Below, in pieces: positions 1 to 6,207 of a stretch of DNA of 6,574 nt. The stretch is from Syntrophaceae bacterium (GTDB lineage Bacteria; Desulfobacterota; SM23-61). Position numbers and translations under genes: made by a program. The stretch's first letter is position 1. Each line of letters begins with the position of its first letter. The stretch spans positions 11,459-18,032 of the forward strand of contig PMCE01000049.1 in the NCBI GenBank assembly GCA_003154025.1, written 5' to 3'. Below the pieces are notes generated by a model, which worked only from the letters and a program-made list of their open reading frames with translations, did no database searches and was not told the origin of the DNA.

Positions 1-188
1 ATGTCGTCTTGAAAACCTCTCCTCAGCAGGATTCCACCGAGGACATCGAGGTCCAGTCTGCGCCGCTCGATGACATTCCCCGTCTCATCCATGAAGGGAA
101 GATTACCCATGCCCTGGTGATTGCCGCCTTTTACTGGTACTTCGCCAAAACAGGGTCGAAGGATTTTAGGGGCCTGAGGCCCCACTGA
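1..188 (+). CDS. Nudix (ADP-ribose pyrophosphatase-like) hydrolase, C-terminal fragment
   Basis: The window opens inside a plus-strand gene read from base 3, giving 61 residues before the TGA at 186-188. The visible tail contains EDIEVQSAPLDDIPRLIHEG followed by KITHALVIAAFYWYFAK. This matches the usual end of ADP-ribose pyrophosphatase-like Nudix hydrolases: a strand with E-x-I-E-V, then a PLDEIPxLI helix, then a G-x-I-x-x-A-x-x-I-A-A helix. Proteins of this kind hydrolyse nucleoside diphosphates linked to another moiety, with metals bound by the Nudix box. That box (GX5EX7REUXEEXGU) would lie upstream of the window, so the catalytic residues cannot be checked. The last codons and the stop overlap a small GC hairpin (169-183). 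The assignment rests on the C-terminal pattern alone, so it is moderate. Confidence 0.6.
   Translation, partial: VVLKTSPQQDSTEDIEVQSAPLDDIPRLIHEGKITHALVIAAFYWYFAKTGSKDFRGLRPH
169..183 (+). other. Small GC hairpin at the 3' end of the Nudix-like gene
   Basis: GGGGCC-TGA-GGCCCC forms a 6-bp stem with a 3-nt loop within the last codons, just before the TGA stop. No run of T follows, so it does not qualify as an intrinsic terminator. It may simply reflect the coding sequence for Arg-Gly-Leu-Arg-Pro. Confidence 0.3.
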
Positions 189-252
189 AGGTGGACTTCG
201 CGCTGGAGTCAGGCCCGAGCCAAGCTTCCCGCAACTGTCAAAATTTATTAGT

Positions 253-271
253 CCCCCGGCATCACCGGGGG
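253..271. repeat. GC-rich inverted repeat / hairpin
   Basis: CCCCCGG-CATCA-CCGGGGG is a perfect 7-bp stem with a 5-nt loop, about 65 bases past the end of the Nudix-like gene. On the plus strand it is followed by TTACCC, not a T-run. On the minus strand an AT-rich stretch (ACTAATAAATTTT) follows, but there is no minus-strand gene upstream to terminate. It could be a Rho-dependent or imperfect terminator for the Nudix transcript, or a small dispersed repeat. Confidence 0.45.
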
Positions 272-498
272 TTACCCAAGAGAATTTAATGGTTTTGGCA
301 GTCCCCTTGAACCCGGAGCCTTCGTGCCGGAGGGATTCAATGGGCTTTCAATTTGGGCCTCAAAGAATTTGAAGATGGTCCAAGCGAATGATCTGGAAAT
401 AACGGACGAGAGATCGGAAAAGAGAACTTCATCGATCCAACGGCCTGCAGCTAGAACGGATCGCATCCAAGGGGAGAGCAAAAGGGGAGAATAATAAA

Positions 499-509
499 GG
501 GGAGGAGGG
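499..509 (+). promoter_or_regulatory. Strong Shine-Dalgarno for the carrier gene
   Basis: GGGGAGGAGGG lies 7 nt upstream of the ATG at 517 and contains the core GGAGG. It fixes the start codon of the carrier and predicts efficient initiation. Confidence 0.85.
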
Positions 510-516
510 TTTCACT

Positions 517-1779
517 ATGGATGTTCCTTTAATGTCTTTGATTGCCTTGTTCATCGCCATCGTGATCAGCTGTACGACTTCCTTGAATATCGGTACCCTG
601 GCGATCGGGTTATCCCTGATCGTGGGCTACTATTTTGGGGGGGTCAAGCTTCCGGATATTGTCAAGGGTTATCCCACCAGCCTGTTCATCATGCTGGCCG
701 GGGTCACCTATCTCTTTGCCATCGCCCAGACCAATGGGACCCTGGAAAAGATATCCAAGTATGCGATTAAAGCGGTCCGCGGTAACGTGGCCCTTTTGCC
801 GATTGTGCTCTTCTTCTTGGCCTTTGCCCTCTCCTCCATGGGCCCCGGCCAAATAACCATCTCCGCGCTATTGGCGGCTCCCGCCATGCTCCTGGCTGAG
901 GAGGTAGGCATCTCGCCTCTTCTCATGGCTTTAGTCGTGGGCAACGGCGCTCAGGCGGGAGCCATGTCCCCCATCGCTCCTCCGGGGATCATCTCCGCCT
1001 CGATCCTGTCCAAAATGGGCATCACCGGGGTCAGCATGGTCCTCTGGATGAACATGCTGATAACCCACGTGGCCGTCTCTATCCTTGCCTACTTTCTGTT
1101 CGGGGGGTTGAAACTCCTCCGGATGAAAGATACCGGCCAGCGGGAAACGCTGAGGAACCTCCCGGTGGAACCCTTCACCACGGGGCAGATCTACACCATG
1201 ATCGGAGTGGTGATCCTGATCGTCGGCGCCGTTTTCTTCAAGCTGGATATCGGCATGGGAGCTTTCATGATCGGTGCGGTCTTATCCCTGATCAAAGCAG
1301 TGGATGAGGGGAAAGCCATCAAGGCCATGCCCTGGGGGACCATCCTCATGGTTACCGGTGTCACGGTCCTGGTCCAGTTGATGAGCCAGGTGGGCGGCAT
1401 GGACCTCTTCGCCTCGATCATGGCCAAAGTCTCTACCGCCTATACCGTCACGATGGTTGCCGGGTTCGTATCGGGGCTGGTTTCAGCTTATGCGAGCACA
1501 ACCGGGGTTATCTTGCCCGCCTTCCTCCCCCTGGCGCCCAACCTGTTGGCCAAGGTTGGCGGCACTGACCTGATGGCCCTCATATCGTCCATCGTGGTCT
1601 GCGGTTTTGTTGTGGACTTGAGTCCCCTTTCCACCACGGGCGCTGTCTTTATTGCCAATGCCGGCCCCAAGGCGGACAAAAACAGGCTCTTCCGCAATAT
1701 GCTCATTTGGGGATTGTCCATGTCGGTCGTTGGTGCGATCGTGTGTTGGCTGGCCTTCACCGTCCTGGGACTGCCCTGA
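517..1779 (+). CDS. DASS/MatC-type dicarboxylate carrier, integral membrane
   Basis: This is a complete 420-residue inner-membrane protein made almost wholly of hydrophobic helices. Segments lie near residues 5-20, 25-42, 55-72, 90-106, 112-128, 132-145, 172-198, 224-241, 246-262, 273-290, 308-326, 330-345, 352-370 and 395-418. It shows the two-fold pseudo-symmetry of the ion-transporter superfamily. Each half has a small-residue hairpin: NGAQAGAMSPIAPPG at 143-157, and ASTTGVILP (326-334) with DLSPLSTTG (367-375) in the second half. These resemble the Ser/Asn/Thr substrate and sodium loops of DASS carriers. The N-terminal half looks like the MatC (malonate/dicarboxylate carrier) domain. Likely role: ion-coupled uptake of a C3-C4 dicarboxylate; the substrate cannot be read from sequence. 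The start is fixed by the strong ribosome binding site. It appears monocistronic, since the next gene converges on it. No signal peptide is needed; the first helix starts near residue 5. Confidence 0.8.
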   Translation: MDVPLMSLIALFIAIVISCTTSLNIGTLAIGLSLIVGYYFGGVKLPDIVKGYPTSLFIMLAGVTYLFAIAQTNGTLEKISKYAIKAVRGNVALLPIVLFFLAFALSSMGPGQITISALLAAPAMLLAEEVGISPLLMALVVGNGAQAGAMSPIAPPGIISASILSKMGITGVSMVLWMNMLITHVAVSILAYFLFGGLKLLRMKDTGQRETLRNLPVEPFTTGQIYTMIGVVILIVGAVFFKLDIGMGAFMIGAVLSLIKAVDEGKAIKAMPWGTILMVTGVTVLVQLMSQVGGMDLFASIMAKVSTAYTVTMVAGFVSGLVSAYASTTGVILPAFLPLAPNLLAKVGGTDLMALISSIVVCGFVVDLSPLSTTGAVFIANAGPKADKNRLFRNMLIWGLSMSVVGAIVCWLAFTVLGLP

Positions 1780-1795
1780 GGAAGAAAAGAGCGGC

Positions 1796-1821
1796 GGGGA
1801 AATGGGGGAATGATTTCCCCC
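1796..1821. terminator. Convergent-gap hairpin(s), possible bidirectional terminator
   Basis: The 78-base gap between the two convergent stop codons holds two overlapping, mutually exclusive hairpins. One is GGGGGAA-TGAT-TTCCCCC (1804-1821, 7 bp). The other is GGGGAAAT (1796-1803) pairing with ATTTCCCC (1813-1820), 8 bp. Only TT follows on the plus strand. On the minus strand ATTTCCCC and then a pyrimidine-rich CTCTTTTCTTCC lie downstream. The position between convergent genes favours termination in both directions, but neither side has a classic T-run. Confidence 0.45.
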
Positions 1822-1857
1822 TTCGTCCCCCCGTCCTTCCCCCCCGTTACCATTTCC

Positions 1858-3015
1858 TTAATAGGTGGACATGATCACCACCCGCTGAATCTCGTTCGTC
1901 CCTTCGTAAATCTGGGTGATCTTGGCATCGCGCATGTAGCGTTCCACGGGATACTCCTTGACGTACCCGTACCCGCCGAGGACTTGAACCGCCTCCACCG
2001 TGACCCGCATGGCGGTGTCCGCGCAGAAGCACTTGGACATGGAGGAGAGGCGGATAGTCTCCGCGCTGATGCGGGACATGTCCTTGGGCAGTTCCTGAAG
2101 AACCGAGGCGGTCTTGTAGAGGAGCTGGCGAGCCGCCTCGATGTTCATGGCCATATCCGCCAGTTTGAAGGAAATCCCCTGCTGGGCGAGGATCGGTTTC
2201 CCGAAAGCCACCCGTTCGCGGGCATAATTCAAGGCGTACTCAAAGGCCCCCGCGGCAATCCCCAAAGCCTGGGCTCCCACGGCCGGCCGGCTGAAATCCA
2301 GCGTCTTCATCATGATGGCAAACCCCATCCCTTCGCCGGCCAGGAGGTTTTCGGCGGGAACCGGGCAATCCTCGAAAATCAATTCCACCGTTTCGGAAGA
2401 GCGGATTCCCAACTTGTCCTCGTGTTTTCCCACGGAGAACCCTTTGGTTCCTTTCTCCACCACGAAAACGCTGGAGCCTTTGTGCCCCCCCTTGGCCGGG
2501 TCCGTGAGGGCGTAGACCGATACGGTATCCGCCACTCCGCCGTTGGTGATGAAGGTCTTCGTACCGTTGAGGAGGTAATAATCGCCTTTCCTCACGGCCT
2601 TGCTGCGGAAGGCGGCCACGTCCGACCCGCCGCTGGCCTCGGTCAGGGCAAAGGCCGATAATTTCTCTCCCGAAGCCAGGGCCGGGAGAAATCTTTTCTT
2701 CTGCTCCGGATTGGCCGCCAGCAGGATGGGCAGAGTGCCCAGCTCCTGGGCGACCGGGAGCATACCGGTGGAAGCATCCGCTTTGGACAGTTCCTCGCAG
2801 ACCATGATCAGGGCCAGGAGGCCCGCCCCGGCTCCCCCGTGCTCCTCCGGGAAATCGACCCCGAAGAGGCCGTTTTCCCGGAGCAGTTCCACCATCTCCC
2901 AGCTGAATTCTCCCTTCTGGTCCCGAGCCCCGGCTCCGGGCTCCACCTTCGCTTTGGCCAGCTTCCGCACGGTGTCGCGGAGTAATACCTGTTCTTCGCT
3001 CAGACCGTATTGCAT
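1858..3015 (-). CDS. Acyl-CoA dehydrogenase
   Basis: This encodes a FAD-dependent acyl-CoA dehydrogenase that oxidises an acyl-CoA to the 2,3-enoyl-CoA and passes electrons to electron-transfer flavoprotein. With the start chosen here it has 385 residues, the usual size. The N-terminal helical domain is about 1-110, the beta domain about 115-215 and the C-terminal helical domain about 225-385. Family signature 1 is ALTEASGGSD at 123-132. Signature 2 is QVLGGYGYVKEYPVERYMRD at 344-363. The catalytic base is Glu371 in IYEGTNEIQ, the usual position for short/medium-chain enzymes. LDFSRP near 240-244 lies where many relatives have LDMGR. Chain length and substrate are not readable. The frame is open to an ATG at 3066 (402 residues), but ATG 3015 has AAGGAG six bases upstream, whereas the 3066 ATG has no good site and lies 5 bases from a palindrome. 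It faces the carrier gene; a weak promoter sits near 3149-3176. Confidence 0.92.
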   Translation of the reverse strand: MQYGLSEEQVLLRDTVRKLAKAKVEPGAGARDQKGEFSWEMVELLRENGLFGVDFPEEHGGAGAGLLALIMVCEELSKADASTGMLPVAQELGTLPILLAANPEQKKRFLPALASGEKLSAFALTEASGGSDVAAFRSKAVRKGDYYLLNGTKTFITNGGVADTVSVYALTDPAKGGHKGSSVFVVEKGTKGFSVGKHEDKLGIRSSETVELIFEDCPVPAENLLAGEGMGFAIMMKTLDFSRPAVGAQALGIAAGAFEYALNYARERVAFGKPILAQQGISFKLADMAMNIEAARQLLYKTASVLQELPKDMSRISAETIRLSSMSKCFCADTAMRVTVEAVQVLGGYGYVKEYPVERYMRDAKITQIYEGTNEIQRVVIMSTY

Positions 3016-3021
3016 ATCCAT

Positions 3022-3027
3022 CTCCTT
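3022..3027 (-). promoter_or_regulatory. Shine-Dalgarno deciding the acyl-CoA dehydrogenase start
   Basis: Read on the minus strand, AAGGAG sits 6 nt before the ATG at 3015. It abuts another in-frame ATG at 3021 with no spacer, so 3015 is favoured over 3021. It is internal to the longer reading from 3066, which argues that the longer form is not the main product. Confidence 0.75.
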
Positions 3028-3071
3028 TCCTTGGCTTGGCGGGATCTTCCCCAGTTCTTCCGACATTGCCT

Positions 3072-3099
3072 GCCGGGGCGACCGGCCGGTCGCCCCGGC
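3072..3099. repeat. Perfect 28-bp palindrome
   Basis: The half-site GCCGGGGCGACCGG is followed immediately by its exact reverse complement CCGGTCGCCCCGGC, with no spacer and no mismatch over 28 bp. Symmetry stops at both edges (T at 3071, G at 3100). In transcripts toward the acyl-CoA dehydrogenase it would form a very stable hairpin about 56 bases upstream of the preferred start. No T-run follows it on either strand. It could be a dispersed palindromic repeat of the REP/MITE kind, a dimeric-regulator operator, or an mRNA-stabilising 5' hairpin. Confidence 0.85.
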
Positions 3100-3148
3100 G
3101 GATTTCCAATGGAAAGGGGATCTTCCCGTTGTGGAAAAACGTTCTGTA

Positions 3149-3176
3149 ATAATAGCTTTTAAGGGAATTGTAGAAA
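3149..3176 (-). promoter_or_regulatory. Candidate sigma-70 promoter for the acyl-CoA dehydrogenase
   Basis: On the minus strand TATTAT (3154 to 3149) matches the -10 consensus at 5 of 6 positions. It is preceded after 16 bases by a poor -35 candidate, TTTCTA (3176 to 3171). Transcription would start near 3142 and the 5' leader would include the 28-bp palindrome. The -35 match is only 3 of 6, so this is tentative. Confidence 0.3.
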
Positions 3177-3226
3177 AATCTTTTCAGAAATGTCTAGGAA
3201 AAAATGGGGGGGACGAGAATGACGTA

Positions 3227-3247
3227 CCCTCCCGGACACCGGGAGGG
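3227..3247. terminator. 9-bp GC hairpin, possible terminator of the chaperone unit
   Basis: CCCTCCCGG-ACA-CCGGGAGGG is a perfect 9-bp stem with a 3-nt loop, about 90 bases past the J-protein stop on the minus strand. On that strand TTTTTT appears only about 27 bases after the stem, so a classic intrinsic terminator is not formed. It may act as an mRNA 3'-end stabiliser, a Rho-linked terminator, or part of a larger RNA fold with the 3263-3299 stem. Confidence 0.4.
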
Positions 3248-3262
3248 CAACCCGAAAGGCTA

Positions 3263-3299
3263 GTCCTGAGGGGAAAAGTTACTGATGGGATTTCAGGAC
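3263..3299. other. 7-bp stem with 23-nt loop
   Basis: GTCCTGA (3263-3269) pairs exactly with TCAGGAC (3293-3299) around a 23-nt loop. The 8-mer CGAAAGGC occurs just before the stem (3253-3260) and again at its end (3299-3306). With the adjacent 9-bp hairpin this gives a compact array of helices of a kind seen in structured RNAs, but it matches no riboswitch class I can recall. Confidence 0.35.
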
Positions 3300-3336
3300 G
3301 AAAGGCATCTACGGCCTCGCGCCCTGGAGACTGTTC

Positions 3337-4314
3337 CTACAGACCTTCTTTCTTCAGCTCCTCAATTAGCTTCTTCTGTCTCTCCGTCAGGTTTTTGGGA
3401 TATTTAATAAGAATCCGGATGAATTCGTCCCCTTTACCGCCCTCCTGGAGGCGGGGCAGGCCGAATCCTTTCAGACGAATGCGGCTGTTGCTCTGGGTTC
3501 CCGACGGGATCTTGATGTGCTTATTGCCCTCCAGGGTGGGAACTTCAATAGAGGTTCCCAGGATGGCATCAGAGATTTTAATCTCTTTGTCGGCAACGAT
3601 GTTGCCCCCTTCCCGCTTGAAAACCGGGTGCTCGGCGACCTTCACTTTCAGGTATAGATCCCCCGCCTGACCTCCTCCCATTCCCCCCGTTCCCTTCCCG
3701 GACAGACGAAGCTTCTTTCCGCTTTCGATTCCCGCGGGGACCTTCACGGTGACTTCCTCAACCCTGTTTCCGTTGGAGAATCTCACCTTTTTTTCCGTTC
3801 CCCGGGCGGCCTCTTCGAAGGAAAGGTTCAGGTCCGCGTGGACGTCCTGGCCTTTTTGACCGAAGGGGCCCTGGTCCTGAGAGGCTCCTCCGGAGAACAT
3901 ATCCCGGAAATCCCCCGTTTGGGACCCGCCCGGCTGACCCCTTCCGGAGCCGAAGCGGTCTTCAAAACCGCCGTATTGGGCCCTCCCCCGCCGGCCGCTT
4001 CCTCCCGCGCGGCCGAAGGAAAACCCGAGGTCCCTTAGAAGGTCATTGATATCGAACCCCCGGAAAATGTCCTCCTGGGAGTAGTGTTGGCTGAAACCCG
4101 AAGGCCCGAACTGGTCGTACTTGGCCCGCTTATCCTTGTCGCTTAACACCGCGTAGGCCTCGTTCATCTCCTTGAACCGCTCCTCCGCCTGTTTGTTCCC
4201 CGGGTTGCGGTCCGGATGATACTTCATGGCCAGCTTGCGAAAGGCTTTCTTGATCTCCTCTTCCGTGGCGTTCTTCTTTACCCCAAGGACATCGTAATAA
4301 TCTTTTTTGGCCAT
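3337..4314 (-). CDS. Class B (DnaJ/CbpA-like) J-domain co-chaperone
   Basis: This 325-residue cytosolic co-chaperone stimulates Hsp70 (DnaK) ATPase and delivers unfolded clients. The J domain is residues 1-70 ([12 protein letters not shown]), with the essential HPD at 33-35. Residues about 70-155 are Gly/Phe/Arg-rich with several GG and GRG runs. Two beta client-binding domains follow, about 157-228 ([20 protein letters not shown]) and 229-307 ([12 protein letters not shown]). The tail 308-325 ([18 protein letters not shown]) is a charged helix. There are no CXXCXGXG repeats, so it is a CbpA/class B type and not DnaJ itself. Its ATG follows the upstream ATPase stop by 4 bases (TGA-GGAT-ATG), and the only ribosome-binding-like bases overlap that stop. 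Translation is therefore probably coupled to the ATPase. The close pairing suggests it serves that ATPase or shares its stress regulation. The start is standard for the family. Confidence 0.93.
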   Translation of the reverse strand: MAKKDYYDVLGVKKNATEEEIKKAFRKLAMKYHPDRNPGNKQAEERFKEMNEAYAVLSDKDKRAKYDQFGPSGFSQHYSQEDIFRGFDINDLLRDLGFSFGRAGGSGRRGRAQYGGFEDRFGSGRGQPGGSQTGDFRDMFSGGASQDQGPFGQKGQDVHADLNLSFEEAARGTEKKVRFSNGNRVEEVTVKVPAGIESGKKLRLSGKGTGGMGGGQAGDLYLKVKVAEHPVFKREGGNIVADKEIKISDAILGTSIEVPTLEGNKHIKIPSGTQSNSRIRLKGFGLPRLQEGGKGDEFIRILIKYPKNLTERQKKLIEELKKEGL

Positions 4315-4318
4315 ATCC

Positions 4319-6067
4319 TCACTCGCTGCGGTAGGTTTCTTGAATCATCCCGTTCAAAAACTGCTCCGGATTTTCCATCCCCTCGACAGAAATCAAAAAC
4401 TCCCTTTTCCCCGTCTTCTCCCGGATGAGCTTCAGGCCGTGCTCGTAGTTCTGGAAGCTTCTTCCCAGATAATCGGCGGGCTCCAATCCATCCTCCCAGA
4501 CCTTCTCCACCAGCCGGTCTATGGCTTCTTCGGTGAAAGACATCTCCAGATCATTCCTCCCGGAGAACTTCTCCGCGAATTCCCGGGCCGTCTCATGGAT
4601 GGCCCAGATCTCTTCCACGGCGCCCTCCACATCGGTCTGCGTTTCCGCGGAGCGACGGGTGATGAGCTGGATCCGCTGTTCAGAAAATCGGATTCCATAG
4701 CGCTCCTGCCATTCCGTTGCCTTCCGGCGGAGCATTTCTTCCAGATTCTTTTCCTCCTCCAACAGCAGGCGCCGGAAGGCCTCTTCCTGTCCGGGGTCGT
4801 CGGGATGGTCCAGGATCTTTTTGAGCTCCCCCGCGGGGTCATCCACTATGGCCCGGGTCACCACCAGGTGGCGGATGTTCGTGGAAGGAAGGGTGTGCTC
4901 GAACTTCAGCAGGACCCGCTCCACCGCGCTCACCAAGCCGCGGGCTCCGGTCCTCTCCTGGAAGGCGCTTTCGGCAATCTCCCGGAGGGCTTTGTCCTCG
5001 AACTGCAGGTGGATGCCGTAGGCTTTGAAATCCCTCTTCTTCCCGATGACGATGGGGCTCTTGGGGTTCCGGAGGATCTTGTAGAGGTCTTCCACTTCCA
5101 GGTGCTCAAAGACGGTGAGCACGGGCAGTCGGCCGATGAATTCCGACTCGAACCCGTATTCGATGAGGTCCTCCGCTTTGACCTTTTTGAGGTACTGGAC
5201 CTTTTCATCCTTGGACCGGATCTCGGCCCCGAACCCAATCCCCTGCCGGTTGAGCCGCTTCTTGACGATCTCATCCAGGCCGTTGAAAGCCCCGCTCATG
5301 ATGAAGAGGATGTGCCTGGTGTTGATCTTCTTCTTCTCCCGCTTCCCGGTCTTCTGAAACTCCATGAGCGCTTCCATCTGGGAAACCGGGTCGTGGGGGA
5401 CTTTCAATTCCACCTCGGTCTCTTCCATCGGTTTGAGCAGGGCCCGCTGCACCCCCGAACGGGACACATCGGGACCCACCAGATTGGAAGAGGCCGCGAT
5501 CTTGTCCACCTCATCCAGGTAAATGATTCCGTACTCAGCCAGTTCGATGTTCCCTTTCGCTTCATACACCAAATCCCGGACCAGGTCATCCACATCTCCC
5601 CCCACATAACCCGTCTCGCTGAACTTGGTGGCATCTCCTTTGACGAAGGGAACCCCGATCTTCCTGGCGATGAGCTTGACCAGAAATGTCTTCCCCACAC
5701 CCGTCGGCCCGATCATGATAATGTTGTTCTTGATCTCTCCGACGCTGTCGGATCTCTTGTCCTTTCGGTTTAGCTCGTACATCTTGATCCGATTGAAATG
5801 GGTGCAGATCTTGGTGGCCAGGACTTCCTTGGCGTCATCCTGCCTCACCAGGTACTCATCCAGGTAAGCCTTGAGCTCCTCAGGCTTCATGTCGAAGTGG
5901 ATGGCTGAAAGGTCAACCTTTTTTTCCTTTTCATCCTCCTCGACCTTCTCCCCCGCCGGCTCAGGGATGGGCCCAAACCCGGCAAATTGGATCTTACGCC
6001 CGTACTTCTTGGTCAAGTAGTCGCTAAGATCCTTCTGAATTTCCTTGATATCTATATCTTTTTCCAT
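4319..6067 (-). CDS. ClpX-like AAA+ unfoldase ATPase, no zinc domain, long C-terminal extension
   Basis: This 582-residue protein is a ClpX-family AAA+ motor that should use ATP to unfold and thread proteins. Seen motifs: Walker A GPTGVGKT 120-127, GYVG pore loop 153-156, Walker B IIYLDEVD 181-188, sensor 1 FIMSGAF 255-261, IGF ClpP-docking tripeptide 277-279, arginine finger R313 in EFIGRLP, sensor 2 R376 in GARGL. The segment [20 protein letters not shown] (65-84) aligns with the start of the ClpX core. Differences from ClpX: no N-terminal zinc domain (the only Cys is C88), an acidic linker at about 34-50, and a longer segment at 220-250 replacing the RKH loop with a basic KREKKK run. About 170 extra residues follow the core from about 412, Glu-rich and probably coiled-coil at 427-455. 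The ATG at 6067 is forced by an in-frame TAG 12 bases upstream; GGAGG is about 14 bases away, a loose spacing. It leads the J-protein gene. Confidence 0.88.
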   Translation of the reverse strand: MEKDIDIKEIQKDLSDYLTKKYGRKIQFAGFGPIPEPAGEKVEEDEKEKKVDLSAIHFDMKPEELKAYLDEYLVRQDDAKEVLATKICTHFNRIKMYELNRKDKRSDSVGEIKNNIIMIGPTGVGKTFLVKLIARKIGVPFVKGDATKFSETGYVGGDVDDLVRDLVYEAKGNIELAEYGIIYLDEVDKIAASSNLVGPDVSRSGVQRALLKPMEETEVELKVPHDPVSQMEALMEFQKTGKREKKKINTRHILFIMSGAFNGLDEIVKKRLNRQGIGFGAEIRSKDEKVQYLKKVKAEDLIEYGFESEFIGRLPVLTVFEHLEVEDLYKILRNPKSPIVIGKKRDFKAYGIHLQFEDKALREIAESAFQERTGARGLVSAVERVLLKFEHTLPSTNIRHLVVTRAIVDDPAGELKKILDHPDDPGQEEAFRRLLLEEEKNLEEMLRRKATEWQERYGIRFSEQRIQLITRRSAETQTDVEGAVEEIWAIHETAREFAEKFSGRNDLEMSFTEEAIDRLVEKVWEDGLEPADYLGRSFQNYEHGLKLIREKTGKREFLISVEGMENPEQFLNGMIQETYRSE

Positions 6068-6107
6068 TCGAACTGGCTAAACCTCCACTCTCCTTACTCA
6101 CATATTC

Positions 6108-6137
6108 ATTATAATACCTTTTCTATGCCGATGCCAG
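6108..6137 (-). promoter_or_regulatory. Sigma-70 promoter candidate for the ClpX-like/J-protein unit
   Basis: The -35 CTGGCA (6137-6132), an 18-base spacer and a perfect -10 TATAAT (6113-6108) read toward the ATPase gene. The predicted start near 6101 leaves a leader of about 34 bases, which includes the purine-rich AAGGAGAGTGGAGG ahead of the ATG. Confidence 0.5.
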
Positions 6138-6178
6138 TTTACTCTCCAAACCGCGATTAATAATTTTCCTTTTTAGCC

Positions 6179-6207
6179 TTGATTACCAAGACTGTTCCTG
6201 TTTTAAT
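6179..6207 (+). promoter_or_regulatory. Sigma-70 promoter candidate for hypA
   Basis: TTGATT, 17 bases, then TTTAAT, reading toward hypA, with a predicted leader of about 57 bases. Both hexamers deviate modestly from consensus. Confidence 0.4.

Larger units (their letters stand above)
189..516. other. Noncoding gap between Nudix-like gene and carrier gene
   Basis: These 328 bases hold no convincing gene. The only open frames are a 27-codon plus-strand frame starting at 289 and a TTG-started minus-strand frame, neither with a ribosome binding site. Visible structure is limited to the hairpin at 253-271 and a low-grade sigma-54-like element at 296-311. The final 30 bases become purine-rich and end in the carrier gene's ribosome binding site. 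No tRNA-like or riboswitch-like pattern was recognised. Confidence 0.6.
3016..3336. other. Structured noncoding region between J-protein and acyl-CoA dehydrogenase genes
   Basis: These 321 bases have no supportable gene apart from the optional 17-codon extension of the acyl-CoA dehydrogenase (3016-3066). They contain, in order on the plus strand, the 28-bp palindrome (3072-3099), an AT-rich stretch with a minus-strand promoter candidate (3149-3176), a 9-bp GC hairpin (3227-3247) and a 7-bp long-loop stem (3263-3299). The region separates two same-strand genes, so it probably holds the end of the chaperone transcript and the start of the dehydrogenase transcript. Confidence 0.6.

Noticed and set aside
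272..481. 69-codon minus-strand frame in the left gap, and a 27-codon plus-strand frame from 289
   Set aside because: The minus-strand frame uses a TTG start without a ribosome binding site; the short plus frame also lacks one. Neither has recognisable sequence.
1810..2661. 283-codon plus-strand open frame
   Set aside because: It is antisense to the acyl-CoA dehydrogenase, with no ribosome binding site, and its start lies inside the convergent hairpin. The residue composition looks like a shadow frame.
2240..3109. 289-codon minus-strand frame overlapping the acyl-CoA dehydrogenase
   Set aside because: It is a shifted frame of the dehydrogenase gene, Gly/Arg-rich, beginning beyond the palindrome. 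I see no sign that it is a frameshifted second gene.
3282..3303. Hammerhead ribozyme core (CTGATG then GAAA)
   Set aside because: The conserved A after CTGATG is G, and the bases between the two boxes cannot form stem II.
3227..3306. Cyclic-di-GMP (GEMM) or fluoride riboswitch
   Set aside because: The GGGCAACCCGAAAGG stretch recalls GEMM, but the following GACGCAAAGC core is absent. The plus strand also has no downstream gene to control. The fluoride consensus does not fit either.
2600..3670. 356-codon plus-strand open frame
   Set aside because: It is antisense to parts of two recognised genes and runs through the palindrome and hairpins. Its Ser/Arg/Pro-rich product resembles no protein.
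4307..5773. 488-codon plus-strand open frame
   Set aside because: It is fully antisense to the ClpX-like gene, whose motifs are unmistakable. Its translation is low-complexity His/Leu/Pro/Gly-rich with no family pattern, as expected from a shadow of a GC-biased gene.
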